Origin: an uncultured Woeseiaceae bacterium
Lineage (GTDB): Bacteria; Pseudomonadota; Gammaproteobacteria; Steroidobacterales; Woeseiaceae
NCBI GenBank assembly: GCA_945788625.1
Contig: CALZMQ010000053.1
Span: forward strand, 1 to 36,719
Length of the DNA: 36,719 nt
Reading direction: 5' to 3'
Shown here: positions 16,205 to 24,299 of the stretch, in pieces
Layout of the letters: every line of letters starts with the position of its first letter
Numbering within the stretch: the stretch's first letter is position 1
Position numbers and translations under genes: made by a program
The notes under the pieces: model-generated
Told to the model about the DNA's origin: nothing
Seen by the model: the letters and a program-made list of their open reading frames with translations, nothing else
The model's database searches: none

Positions 16205-17131
16205 ATGCTGACCAAACTGGCAACCCGGGCCCTGACCGTTTGCGTGCTGTGCATGATTGCCGCAGCGTGCGACGGCGTCGGCACCGGTGAGCACGGAAAC
16301 TCCGGGACCGACGAGATGTTTTTCAAAAAGAAAGCCAAGGCAACAAGAAATGTAATAGATGATTCGGTCGCCGCTGAATTGCTGCAATCCGATCAATTCC
16401 CGGAAGATACCGGGGTCGCGGGCGCTGTCAGCATGTCATGTCAGAAGGTTCTTGCAGAGGGCAGTCCGCCGACAACGCGGTTTCTTCCGCAGACGATTGG
16501 GGAAATATACGAGTCAGGCTACCTTGTCAGCAACTTTCCCGGCCACGCCCCCGTGGTGTTTCAAAACACCGAAGAAATGTCATTTGACGTCTGGAAACTG
16601 ACGTCGGATACGGACTGGAGCATCGATCGAAAAATACAGGGACCGGTGCTGCATCCCGAGCAGGACTCCTGGGTGGGATATTTCGTTCTCGATGCAGGCT
16701 GCCTGCTGCCGGGCATGGTCCTGCTGGCTGTCCGCCACGACGATCCAACGGCGGAATTCTCGTTGTACATTTACGATATTGCCGGTGAGAGCTTCAGTCA
16801 CGTAGCGGATATCAGTCCGGAGTTCCGCGATCCCCATCGCTACTTCTGGATCAGGCATCTTGATTCGGAGAAGGCGCTCGTGCTGTTCTACAGCCAACAG
16901 ACCCGCGAATCCGCAGAGATTTATCACAACTACTACAATCACATCATGCTGTTCGAGCGCGGCAATCCCGAGGGCCGCGAGCTTTTGACACTCGGTATCG
17001 ACACAGGCAATGTCGAGGACTGGACCGTGGACAATAACAAGATGTACTTGCGGACCGTCGACCATCGCGGCCATTCGGAACCGAGGCGTTCACAATGGTC
17101 GCTCGACCTGTCCAATGTGCTGGACAAATAA
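16205..17131 (+). CDS. Lipoprotein, candidate immunity protein for the adjacent lipase
   Basis: 308 aa from ATG 16205 (a TTG 36 bases earlier is in frame but would put residues before the signal). The N-terminus is a lipoprotein signal: MLTKLATRAL, a hydrophobic core, then MIAAAC with Cys22 as the lipidated residue. The mature part is soluble, mostly beta, with two further Cys (SMSCQKV, DAGCLLPGM) that could form a disulphide, and a repeated look in the second half (SLYIYDIAGESFSHVADIS, HIMLFERGNPEGRELLTLG). I do not recognise the family. It is 44 bases upstream of a lipase gene on the same strand. Known immunity proteins against periplasmic T6SS phospholipases are often exported lipoproteins, so immunity is a reasonable inference, not shown. 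Confidence 0.7.
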   Translation: MLTKLATRALTVCVLCMIAAACDGVGTGEHGNSGTDEMFFKKKAKATRNVIDDSVAAELLQSDQFPEDTGVAGAVSMSCQKVLAEGSPPTTRFLPQTIGEIYESGYLVSNFPGHAPVVFQNTEEMSFDVWKLTSDTDWSIDRKIQGPVLHPEQDSWVGYFVLDAGCLLPGMVLLAVRHDDPTAEFSLYIYDIAGESFSHVADISPEFRDPHRYFWIRHLDSEKALVLFYSQQTRESAEIYHNYYNHIMLFERGNPEGRELLTLGIDTGNVEDWTVDNNKMYLRTVDHRGHSEPRRSQWSLDLSNVLDK

Positions 17132-17175
17132 GAGAGCGCTTCGATATCCAATAACCAGAGTCAGGAAACGAGATC

Positions 17176-18480
17176 ATGCCGACTGGAGAAGTATTGACAC
17201 CTTCCGAGGCCGCGAAGATTGCGACCAACGCCTACTTCACCCTCGAGAACTGGATCAACAAGGAACCAAGGGCAGGCGTCGAATCTCGCGCCAACATCGA
17301 AAACCGCGTTCTGGGCTCGGCAACCGCGGGTTCGCAGGCACCGGGTTCGTCGTCGCTGAAAGGCACGAAAATGGGGAGCGCGAAGCTCGGCAACATCCAT
17401 GAAGCCAACACCGGAATCGCCACTCGGTCGGGTTTCGGCTACACGCTGACATACGACGGCAACGGCAAGAAACACGTCGTACTTGCCACACGCGGAACGC
17501 GACCCGAATTGCCCGGCATGGCACCGGACATACTGACCGACATACGCGGCTCGATGACGTCGTTCGGCGATTACGGCCCGGTCCACAAGGGATTCAAGAA
17601 GACCTACGACAGCATTCGGCCGCACATCGCGCGGGACAGCGCGCTGGTTGCAAACGCCGACGTCGTGCACTGCGTCGGCCACAGCCTGGGCGGCGCCGTT
17701 GCGACGCTGATCGCCGGGCACTGTGCGAACACCCACAACAACGTGAAACTCTACACCTTCGGTTGCCCGCGGGTCGGTTGCCTGAACACGTACAAGGCAT
17801 TCGAAGAGAAGATCGGCAAGGCAAACATCTACCGGGTAGCGCACGATCTCGACCCGTTCTCGCTAATCGCGCCGTTCCCCTACATCCACGTTAATCCCGG
17901 TGCAAAGGACTGGGGTAACATGACGTTGCCGTCGCCGACGTCACATTTGTTCAGCACCGACAATCACGATATGGCGCGCTACATCACCTCCGTCGAGGGA
18001 TACACGTGGCAGAGCCTGCGAGGGAAAGCGAACAAGGTCGACCATGACAACGCGCTTGTTGCCCGCTGGCTGCTGCACAAGGACACCGACCCGGGCTGGG
18101 TACGCTATGCCTCCGCGAAAACGCTCGCAATCCTGTTCAAGTTGTTCAGCCATGTACTCCGGACCATCAGTACCTCGCTGATCCTCGGCCTGAGTGCCGT
18201 CGACCTGCTGGCCGAAGTACTGATGAAGGGACTGAATAAACTGCATCAACTGCAGGGGCAGATATTCACGCTGTTGAAATACGCGGCCCAGTGGGCCGGC
18301 ATACAGGTCGCAAAGTCAGCGGACATTACCGCGTCGATTATCAAGGCAATCCTGACTCAGATGCTCTCGACACTTCGCAACCTGGCTGCAAATGCGGTCA
18401 GTTTCACGACCCGGAATATCACGCCGATCCAGATTGGCATAGCGGGCGCCCTGACGCTGACGTCTTTTTCGGCGCTTTAG
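17176..18480 (+). CDS. Class 3 lipase, candidate T6SS phospholipase effector (Tle-like)
   Basis: 434 aa, no signal peptide. Lipase_3-type alpha/beta hydrolase with the nucleophile elbow VGHSLGGAVA (Ser170), preceded by VHKGFKKTYDSI, followed by YTFGCPRVG, a likely catalytic Asp226 in VAHDLDPFS and His264 in TDNHDMARY. Thus the full Ser-Asp-His triad seems present. Residues about 310-434 add a helical, hydrophobic tail (LFKLFSHVLRTISTSLILGLS, IQIGIAGALTLTSFSAL) that may insert into or bind membranes. Lack of a signal, location in a T6SS locus and the lipoprotein gene upstream fit a Tle-type antibacterial lipase delivered to the periplasm. The Tle subfamily cannot be fixed by eye. ATG 17176 has AGGAAACG upstream. 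An ordinary cytoplasmic lipase is the alternative. Confidence 0.85.
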   Translation: MPTGEVLTPSEAAKIATNAYFTLENWINKEPRAGVESRANIENRVLGSATAGSQAPGSSSLKGTKMGSAKLGNIHEANTGIATRSGFGYTLTYDGNGKKHVVLATRGTRPELPGMAPDILTDIRGSMTSFGDYGPVHKGFKKTYDSIRPHIARDSALVANADVVHCVGHSLGGAVATLIAGHCANTHNNVKLYTFGCPRVGCLNTYKAFEEKIGKANIYRVAHDLDPFSLIAPFPYIHVNPGAKDWGNMTLPSPTSHLFSTDNHDMARYITSVEGYTWQSLRGKANKVDHDNALVARWLLHKDTDPGWVRYASAKTLAILFKLFSHVLRTISTSLILGLSAVDLLAEVLMKGLNKLHQLQGQIFTLLKYAAQWAGIQVAKSADITASIIKAILTQMLSTLRNLAANAVSFTTRNITPIQIGIAGALTLTSFSAL

Positions 18481-18509
18481 CTACCTGAGATCCCCGACCG
18501 GACACCGGC

Positions 18510-19040
18510 ATGCAACGAGACGACTTCTATTACCTGTTCGTAAATGCGAACTGTATTGCCGAGCTTGCCATCGATGCCAGTGAACTGGCCAAAATCCTCG
18601 CGGACGATGCTGCGACGCCTGCGGATTCCGATGCCACCGTCGACCCGATGATTCCCGACAGCCTCGACGAACTGGACATGGACGCGCTCGATGGCATGGC
18701 GTTCTTTGGCGACGACAGTGTCCCGGAAATCACCGAGGACGCGGCGCCGCAACCGGACGTCCCGGCGGCGCCAGCCGAGGGATCAAACGCATTCGACATC
18801 AACGTCTACATGCAGAACGCCTACGCAATGGCGCCGGAGCTCGGTGAACGCATCGATCGTGCTTTCGCACGGGCAGACCATTCGAAAATCGACGCGCTGA
18901 TGGCCCGACTACCGCCGCCGTCGGCATCGATAGTGACGCAGCTGAGCGGCGACGATCTACAACCCTTGCTCGACCTTTACAAGGCGGATGACGGCGACTT
19001 GTCCGAGCTGGTCATACAAATCCGGCAATCGGATTCCTGA
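18510..19040 (+). CDS. Hypothetical acidic protein following the lipase
   Basis: 176 aa, unrecognised, rich in Asp, Ala and Pro. The N-terminal part (MQRDDFYYLFVNANCIAELA, then a very acidic, low-complexity stretch to about residue 95) is followed by a more folded-looking helical part (FDINVYMQNAYAMAPELGER, LMARLPPPSASIV, LLDLYKADDGDLSELV). No signal peptide. It is 29 bases after the lipase stop on the same strand, so co-transcribed. It could be a chaperone or adaptor for the lipase, or a second cytoplasmic immunity factor; there is no motif to decide. Ribosome site is weak, suggesting coupling to the lipase. Confidence 0.65.
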   Translation: MQRDDFYYLFVNANCIAELAIDASELAKILADDAATPADSDATVDPMIPDSLDELDMDALDGMAFFGDDSVPEITEDAAPQPDVPAAPAEGSNAFDINVYMQNAYAMAPELGERIDRAFARADHSKIDALMARLPPPSASIVTQLSGDDLQPLLDLYKADDGDLSELVIQIRQSDS

Positions 19041-19095
19041 GTCGTAAATGCCGGCATCAATCGCAGTAGCGGCTTTCTGGCCAGGACGACCTTCT

Positions 19096-19150
19096 GTCGC
19101 GTAGCACATGGATGTGCGTGAGCGACCCAGGCGCGATCAATCGCGCCTGG
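19096..19150. repeat. Two adjacent hairpins, REP-like
   Basis: First hairpin 19096-19126 (GTCGC...GCGAC outside, GCACAT-GG-ATGTGC inside); second 19127-19150 is a perfect 10-bp stem CCAGGCGCGA-TCAA-TCGCGCCTGG. The reverse strand continues as GGAGCGCC just outside (19153-19160). There is no T-run on either side, so it is better read as a REP-type repeat than as a standard terminator, although it may end both converging transcripts. Confidence 0.6.
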
Positions 19151-19163
19151 AAGGCGCTCCTAA

Positions 19164-20198
19164 CTAAGGCCCGCCCAGGAAACCGCGAACCAAAGTAGAG
19201 AATTCTTCGGGCGCACACAAAGGATCTCCGTGGCCACAGTCTTCATCCAGTACTACAAGCTGCGCGTCGATAAGCGCAGCAAAGTCCCTTGAGGGCTGAG
19301 GAGTTACTACACGGTCATCGGCACCAATAATAATCAGGAACTCAGACTTCACGTGCTCTGCTGCCTGGTTCAGTTCGTCGTCATAGTCACGCGCTATGTT
19401 GTGACTTATCATCGCTTCGGCCTGTCGTTGTTGGTCCCAGGTCTGTCCAACGCTGATGCTTTCGAATCGAGCTTTACCTCGTGCAATGATGGTCGATACA
19501 GCATCCTTCCTGCCGATATCCTGCTCCAGCTTTGTGGGTACCAGGTAGGTCATACCAAATCCCTCCATGGCTTCGAGGGCCTCTTTACACTGGCATTTGC
19601 GGTAAAGGGCCATCAACCTGTTCCTGGTCGTCCATAACGCGATATCAAAGGTCGGCAACCGCGGGCTGCCGATTGCGGCCACCGTCTTCCCCGAAAAGTC
19701 CGGATAGCGAACCGCCCATTCAAAAGCCTGCATACCGCCCATCGACAAGCCAACGATACCGTGTAATGAGGGGATTTCGAGAACATCTGTGAGCAACCTG
19801 TGCTGGCTGTTCACCATATCCGCAATTGTGATTTCGGGAAATCGGCCATTGGCCTGTGGTTCGCTGTTCGATGGTGAAGAGGAAACTCCGTTGCCCAAGG
19901 CATCAACGATGATCACGAAATATCGGTCGGGATCAATCAGTTCGGGGGAAACCAGGAATGCGTGCTCAGCCGACGTGCCCGTGTACCAGGTTGGAATGAG
20001 AATCGCGTTTGTCTTATCCGCATTGAGCGTGCCATACGTGCGATACCCGATTCGGCAGGGGACAATCGATTCGCCACTCAACAAACGACATTCAGAGAAC
20101 ACCGCATATTCTTGTCCGTCGTCAGGGGCATCATCGGCAAGCCCGTCGAGACTCCAGACAGCGAAACAAACAGCTATCAACAAATATCGAGTGTTCAC
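19164..20198 (-). CDS. Secreted MetX-like alpha/beta-hydrolase (putative esterase)
   Basis: 344 aa, start GTG 20198 with GGAAGG five bases upstream. Sec signal peptide (MNTRYLLIAVCFAVWSLDGLA, probable cleavage after A21). The rest follows homoserine O-acetyltransferase (MetX)-like hydrolases: IGYRTYGTLNADKTNAILI, DALGNGVSSSPS, nucleophile GLSMGGMQAFEWA (Ser152), an acid in GADDRVVTP (Asp294/295) and CGHGD (His323). The exported form speaks against methionine synthesis; it looks like the E22-type MetX-like esterases. No link to T6SS is evident. G+C is visibly lower (about half in stretches I counted) than in flanking T6SS genes, and REP-like hairpins lie on both sides, suggesting a separately acquired gene. 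Confidence 0.85.
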   Translation of the reverse strand: MNTRYLLIAVCFAVWSLDGLADDAPDDGQEYAVFSECRLLSGESIVPCRIGYRTYGTLNADKTNAILIPTWYTGTSAEHAFLVSPELIDPDRYFVIIVDALGNGVSSSPSNSEPQANGRFPEITIADMVNSQHRLLTDVLEIPSLHGIVGLSMGGMQAFEWAVRYPDFSGKTVAAIGSPRLPTFDIALWTTRNRLMALYRKCQCKEALEAMEGFGMTYLVPTKLEQDIGRKDAVSTIIARGKARFESISVGQTWDQQRQAEAMISHNIARDYDDELNQAAEHVKSEFLIIIGADDRVVTPQPSRDFAALIDAQLVVLDEDCGHGDPLCAPEEFSTLVRGFLGGP

Positions 20199-20275
20199 GA
20201 CAACCTTCCCCTTCCGGAACGAGCGACCCAGCCCCGATTACATTGCAGGATCGCGGCTGGAATACCCCAAGGGCA

Positions 20276-20292
20276 CGTAGGCCGCTCCTACG
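20276..20292. repeat. REP-like hairpin at the end of the tssH operon
   Basis: CGTAGG-CCGCT-CCTACG (6-bp stem). On the minus strand it reads GTAGGAGCGGCCTACG and overlaps the TAG stop of the 61-codon gene. It shares the GGAGCG core with the element at 19153-19160 and with common gammaproteobacterial REP sequences. May close the tssA-tssH operon transcript, though no T-run follows. Confidence 0.45.
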
Positions 20293-20473
20293 CGCCGCGG
20301 TCCCTTCGTCCCTGCTTGTAGCCCGCCCGAAACGCTTCGTTGAGCAGCACCGCGTAGTGCTCGGCGCTGCCCGAATCGGAACAGGTCATGATGGTTCGTC
20401 CGGCGTCGTTGCGCACATCGAAGCGGCCATCGCGTTCCCTGACCGTGTAAGTTTTCTGATCGGTATCAGTCAA
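20288..20473 (-). CDS. Small hypothetical protein overlapping the 3' end of tssH
   Basis: 61 aa, TTG start at 20473 lying in the last codons of tssH (8-base overlap including the tssH TGA, as TTTGACTGA), a layout typical of translational coupling. The protein is polar and plausible (TYTVRERDGRFDVRNDAGR, then HYAVLLNEAFRAGYKQGRRD), with a short beta part and a helix. Not recognised. The stop codon lies in a REP-like hairpin, so the original 3' end may have been altered. Could be a small T6SS accessory factor; it could also be a chance frame. Confidence 0.5.
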   Translation of the reverse strand: MTDTDQKTYTVRERDGRFDVRNDAGRTIMTCSDSGSAEHYAVLLNEAFRAGYKQGRRDRGA

Positions 20474-23201
20474 ACTGGTACGAAAACTCGCTGTCCTTCA
20501 CGTCGACATGAACCTTGGCTACCGGTGTTCCCTGCATCATCCGCGTGAGAATCTCCTCGCTGACACTCGGCAATACCGTATTGGTGAGAATCGCATCGAT
20601 CATGCGGCCGCCACTGTCCACATCCGTGCAGCGCTCCGCGATGAGGCCGATAACGGCATCGTCGTAGGTGAACGGAACCTTGTGATTTTGCTGCACGCGT
20701 TTCGCGATCTTGCGAAGCTGGATCTTCGAAATGGCAGTAATCATCTCGTCATTCAGCGGGAAGAACGGAATGGCAACGAGCCGCCCCAGCAATGCCGGCG
20801 GGAAGACTTTCAACAGCGGTTCCTTGAGGGCTTTGGAGATGCCCTCCGGCGACGGCATCAGTTCGGGGTCCTTGCACATGTTCATTATCAGGTCGGTGCC
20901 GGCGTTCGTCGTCAGAATGATCAGCGTATTCTTGAAATCGATCACGCGGCCTTCGCCGTCTTCCATCCAGCCCTTGTCGAACACCTGGAAGAAGATCTCA
21001 TGCACATCGGGGTGGGCTTTCTCGACCTCGTCGAGCAACACCACGCTGTAAGGCCGGCGACGGACAGCTTCCGTCAGCACACCGCCCTCGCCGTAGCCGA
21101 CATAGCCGGGAGGCGAGCCTTTGAGCGTCGATACGGTATGCGCCTCCTGGTATTCGCTCATGTTGATCGTGATGATGTTCTGCTCGCCGCCGTACAGCAC
21201 CTCGGCCAGCGCGATCGCCGTTTCCGTCTTACCGACGCCGGAGGTACCCGCGAGCATGAACACACCGATTGGCTTGCCGGGGTTGTCGAGGCTCGCACGT
21301 GACGTCTGGATGCGTTTCGCGATCATGTCCAGTGCGTGATCCTGGCCGATGATGCGTTTCTTCAGGTGGTCCGTGAGGTGCAGCACGGTTTCGATTTCGT
21401 CCTTGACCATTCGACCGACCGGAATACCCGTCCAGTCGCCCACGACAGCGGCGACGGCCTGTGCATCCGCCGTCGGCAGGATCATCGGATGTTCGCCCTG
21501 TTTCTCACTCAGTTCCTTCTGCAGTTTCTGCAATCGCTTGGTCAGTTTCGCGCGCTCCTTGTCATCGAGTTCCAGCTCACTACCTTCGCTCTCGGCGGCC
21601 GCATCAGCCTGCTGTTCCAGTTCGCTGTCCGTTCCTTCGACCGTCCCCAATTCGCCCCGCAGTTTGCCGCGGATTTCCAGGATCTCGTCGACCAGCACTT
21701 TCTCGGCCTGCCATCGGTCGTTCAGTTCAGCGTGCCGCTCGCGCTCGCTCGCCAGGTTCTCGCCGGTCGCAGACTCGCGCTCGCCGACCTCGATGCCCGC
21801 CGCTTTTTCGTTGGCGATGATCTCGGATTCTCGCTCCAGCGCTTCGATACGCCGGCGGCAATCCTCCACCTCGGCCGGTTCGGCATGCTGGCTGATCGAC
21901 ACGCGCGCACACGCGGTATCGAGCAGGCTGACCGACTTGTCCGGCAACTGGCGTGCAGGTATGTACCGGTGCGACAGGCGTACCGCAGCTTCCAGGGCCT
22001 CGTCGAGCAACTGAACACGGTGATGTTGTTCCATGACCGTCGCCATCGCACGCATCATGAGGATCGCGCGTTCCTCGCTCGGCTCTTCGACCTGTACCAC
22101 CTGGAAGCGGCGCGTCAGGGCGGGGTCTTTTTCAATGTGCTTCTTGTACTCGGCCCAGGTCGTTGCAGCGACCGTCCGTAAGGTGCCTCGTGCCAGCGCG
22201 GGTTTGAGCAGATTGGCGGCGTCCCCGGTGCCTGCCGCACCGCCCGCGCCAACCAGCGTGTGAGCCTCGTCGATGAACATGATGATCGGCTTCTCCGACG
22301 ACTGGACCTCTTCGATAACCTGCTTGAGGCGGTTCTCGAATTCGCCTTTCATGCTGGCGCCGGCTTGCAACAGTCCGACATCGAGCGCCCGCAGGGATAC
22401 GTTTTGCAGCGGCGGCGGAACGTCGCCTTTCGCCAGCCGATGCGCGAAACCCTCGACGACCGCCGTCTTGCCGACGCCGGCCTCACCCGTCAACATCGGG
22501 TTGTTTTGCCGTCGGCGCATCAGGATATCCACCATCTGGCGAATCTCCTCGTCACGCCCGACAATGGGATCTATCTCGCCGCTTCTCGCCCTCTCGGTGA
22601 GGTCGACGGTGAACTGCGCGAGCGCTTCCTGTTTACCCATTTGCGCCGGCGCCATCGCACCGCTGGCGGCACCCGGAACGGCACCGCCACCGACATTGAA
22701 ACCGTCCTTCGCGTGCATGGCATTTTCCGGCGACTCGCCGACGATCTCGTCGAATTTGTCCGTCAGTTTTTCGAACGTGACTTTGCCGAATTCCTTCGAG
22801 ATGTGATTCAACTTGTTCCGAAGACCGCGTGTTTGCATGATGCCGGCGACCAGGTAGCCGGTGCGAACCTGCGCCTCGCCGAACATGAGCGTCGCCACGA
22901 CCCAACCACGTTCAACGGCCTCTTCGACGTCGGCCGACAGGTCCGAGATAGTTGTCGACCCGCGTGGCAATCTCTCGAGCGCGTCGGTGATGTCCGCCGC
23001 GAGCCGCGATGGTTCAACGTTGAACTGTCGGATGATTCTGTGCAGGTCCGAGTCCTGCAGCTGCAATATCTGGTGAATCCAATGCACCAGTTCCACGTTC
23101 GGGTTGCCCTGCGTTTTGCAGAACACCGTGGCGGCCTCGATGCCCCGGTAGCCCACCTGGTTGAGTTTTCCGAATAGTGCTGCGCGGCTGATTTCTGCCA
23201 T
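20466..23201 (-). CDS. tssH: TssH (ClpV) sheath-disassembly AAA+ ATPase
   Basis: 911 aa from ATG 23201, which has AGGAG seven bases upstream (a TTG six bases earlier is in frame but less likely). ClpV recycles contracted TssBC sheath. Order: N-terminal Clp-N type domain (1-160) that binds TssC, AAA1 with Walker A GEAGVGKTA (239-247) and Walker B IIMFIDEAH (306-314), a coiled middle domain (about 440-575), AAA2 with Walker A GTSGVGKTE (652-660) and VVLLDEVEKAH, and a C-terminal D2-small domain. All catalytic motifs appear intact. It is 36 bases after tssG and is the last core gene of the tssA operon. Confidence 0.97.
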   Translation of the reverse strand: MAEISRAALFGKLNQVGYRGIEAATVFCKTQGNPNVELVHWIHQILQLQDSDLHRIIRQFNVEPSRLAADITDALERLPRGSTTISDLSADVEEAVERGWVVATLMFGEAQVRTGYLVAGIMQTRGLRNKLNHISKEFGKVTFEKLTDKFDEIVGESPENAMHAKDGFNVGGGAVPGAASGAMAPAQMGKQEALAQFTVDLTERARSGEIDPIVGRDEEIRQMVDILMRRRQNNPMLTGEAGVGKTAVVEGFAHRLAKGDVPPPLQNVSLRALDVGLLQAGASMKGEFENRLKQVIEEVQSSEKPIIMFIDEAHTLVGAGGAAGTGDAANLLKPALARGTLRTVAATTWAEYKKHIEKDPALTRRFQVVQVEEPSEERAILMMRAMATVMEQHHRVQLLDEALEAAVRLSHRYIPARQLPDKSVSLLDTACARVSISQHAEPAEVEDCRRRIEALERESEIIANEKAAGIEVGERESATGENLASERERHAELNDRWQAEKVLVDEILEIRGKLRGELGTVEGTDSELEQQADAAAESEGSELELDDKERAKLTKRLQKLQKELSEKQGEHPMILPTADAQAVAAVVGDWTGIPVGRMVKDEIETVLHLTDHLKKRIIGQDHALDMIAKRIQTSRASLDNPGKPIGVFMLAGTSGVGKTETAIALAEVLYGGEQNIITINMSEYQEAHTVSTLKGSPPGYVGYGEGGVLTEAVRRRPYSVVLLDEVEKAHPDVHEIFFQVFDKGWMEDGEGRVIDFKNTLIILTTNAGTDLIMNMCKDPELMPSPEGISKALKEPLLKVFPPALLGRLVAIPFFPLNDEMITAISKIQLRKIAKRVQQNHKVPFTYDDAVIGLIAERCTDVDSGGRMIDAILTNTVLPSVSEEILTRMMQGTPVAKVHVDVKDSEFSYQFD

Positions 23202-23237
23202 TACCAATCTCCTTAATTATTCTTTTCTGCTGACCGG

Positions 23238-24299
23238 TTATGCCGCCTCTGTCGAGACAGGGTCAGTGCGGTCGATCAGGTCCAGCGGATGCAGTACCAC
23301 ATCATCCGCGATTGAGTCTGCCGGCCTTCCGCCTAACCAGCTGGTCCAGCCAAGTTGGCCTGCTTCTCCGAGTTGTACGCTCGGCAAATCCCTGGCGGCG
23401 ACGAGTAATCGTAATTCCCAATCGAGTTCGTCGCCCGTGTAGTTTCTCACAGTCGCGACCAGCTTGGTCAGCGCGTCGCCGCCCGGCAGGAATCGCTCGA
23501 AGTCGTGTTCCTTGAGGGGGCCGCAAACGACCCTGAATTTATGCTGGCCGCCCCACACGCGCTCCCCGACGGTCGTCGTTATCCCCAGCGAACCCGTCTC
23601 CGGCGAGAACCCGAGCAGGAAGCGCGATTCGTGAGGCAATTCCATCCACTCGCCGACGTATTGCTCTACCTGCATCGGCACCATGAACAGTTCCTCCAGC
23701 AGTGCCTGTAAGCCGACTGCGGGTCTGGTTTGCGACGCCAGTCGACCTGCCATGTAGAGCTTGCCGTGATCCGGAAATGCATCGCGATTTCTCAACGCGG
23801 CCTGGCCAATCCCGATCACGGCGCCCACGTATTTCGAAAACTGGTCCGACTCCGGCCGGTCCATTTGCACGGTGGGCTGTGCGTCTGCCCAGGCCCGGTA
23901 GAACAGCGACATCATCCGATGATGGAAAATATCCGCGAACGCACGAAATGTCGCATCGTGTGCCATCCGTTCCCGATCGCGGGCATACTCGGTGAGATGC
24001 AGCGGCAACGGGCCGTTCGGGCCGAACATGCCGAAAAAGAATCCCGCAAGGTAGTCAGGGCGGTCTTTTCCTCCGGCCCTGAACTCAGCCAGCATTGACG
24101 GCGCAAAGGCCATCGACGGCTCTTGCCCGAGACGCACGGCCTCCCGCGACGGCCGCACCGATTCGCCCAAGGGGTCCATACCGGGGTTGGCAGCCTCGAT
24201 CAGCCGCAACGCCTGGAAGAAATTGTACTTGTAGGGAGTTTCCTCCAGAGCCTGCAGCAGCGCTACAGTCTCGGACGACGCCCTATTCGCGCTGGCCAT
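23238..24299 (-). CDS. tssG: TssG baseplate protein
   Basis: 353 aa, TssG (ImpH/VasB) family, the usual length. Baseplate wedge component binding TssF (2:1) and TssK. Signature stretches: YKYNFFQALRLIEAANPG near the start, FFGMFGPNGPLPLHLTEY, RDRERMAHDATFRAFADIFHHRM, LFYRAWADAQPTV, and GVQLGEAGQLGWTSWLGG-like sequence near the end. Its ATG 24299 lies 37 bases inside tssF, so the two are translationally coupled. No anomaly. Confidence 0.95.
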   Translation of the reverse strand: MASANRASSETVALLQALEETPYKYNFFQALRLIEAANPGMDPLGESVRPSREAVRLGQEPSMAFAPSMLAEFRAGGKDRPDYLAGFFFGMFGPNGPLPLHLTEYARDRERMAHDATFRAFADIFHHRMMSLFYRAWADAQPTVQMDRPESDQFSKYVGAVIGIGQAALRNRDAFPDHGKLYMAGRLASQTRPAVGLQALLEELFMVPMQVEQYVGEWMELPHESRFLLGFSPETGSLGITTTVGERVWGGQHKFRVVCGPLKEHDFERFLPGGDALTKLVATVRNYTGDELDWELRLLVAARDLPSVQLGEAGQLGWTSWLGGRPADSIADDVVLHPLDLIDRTDPVSTEAA

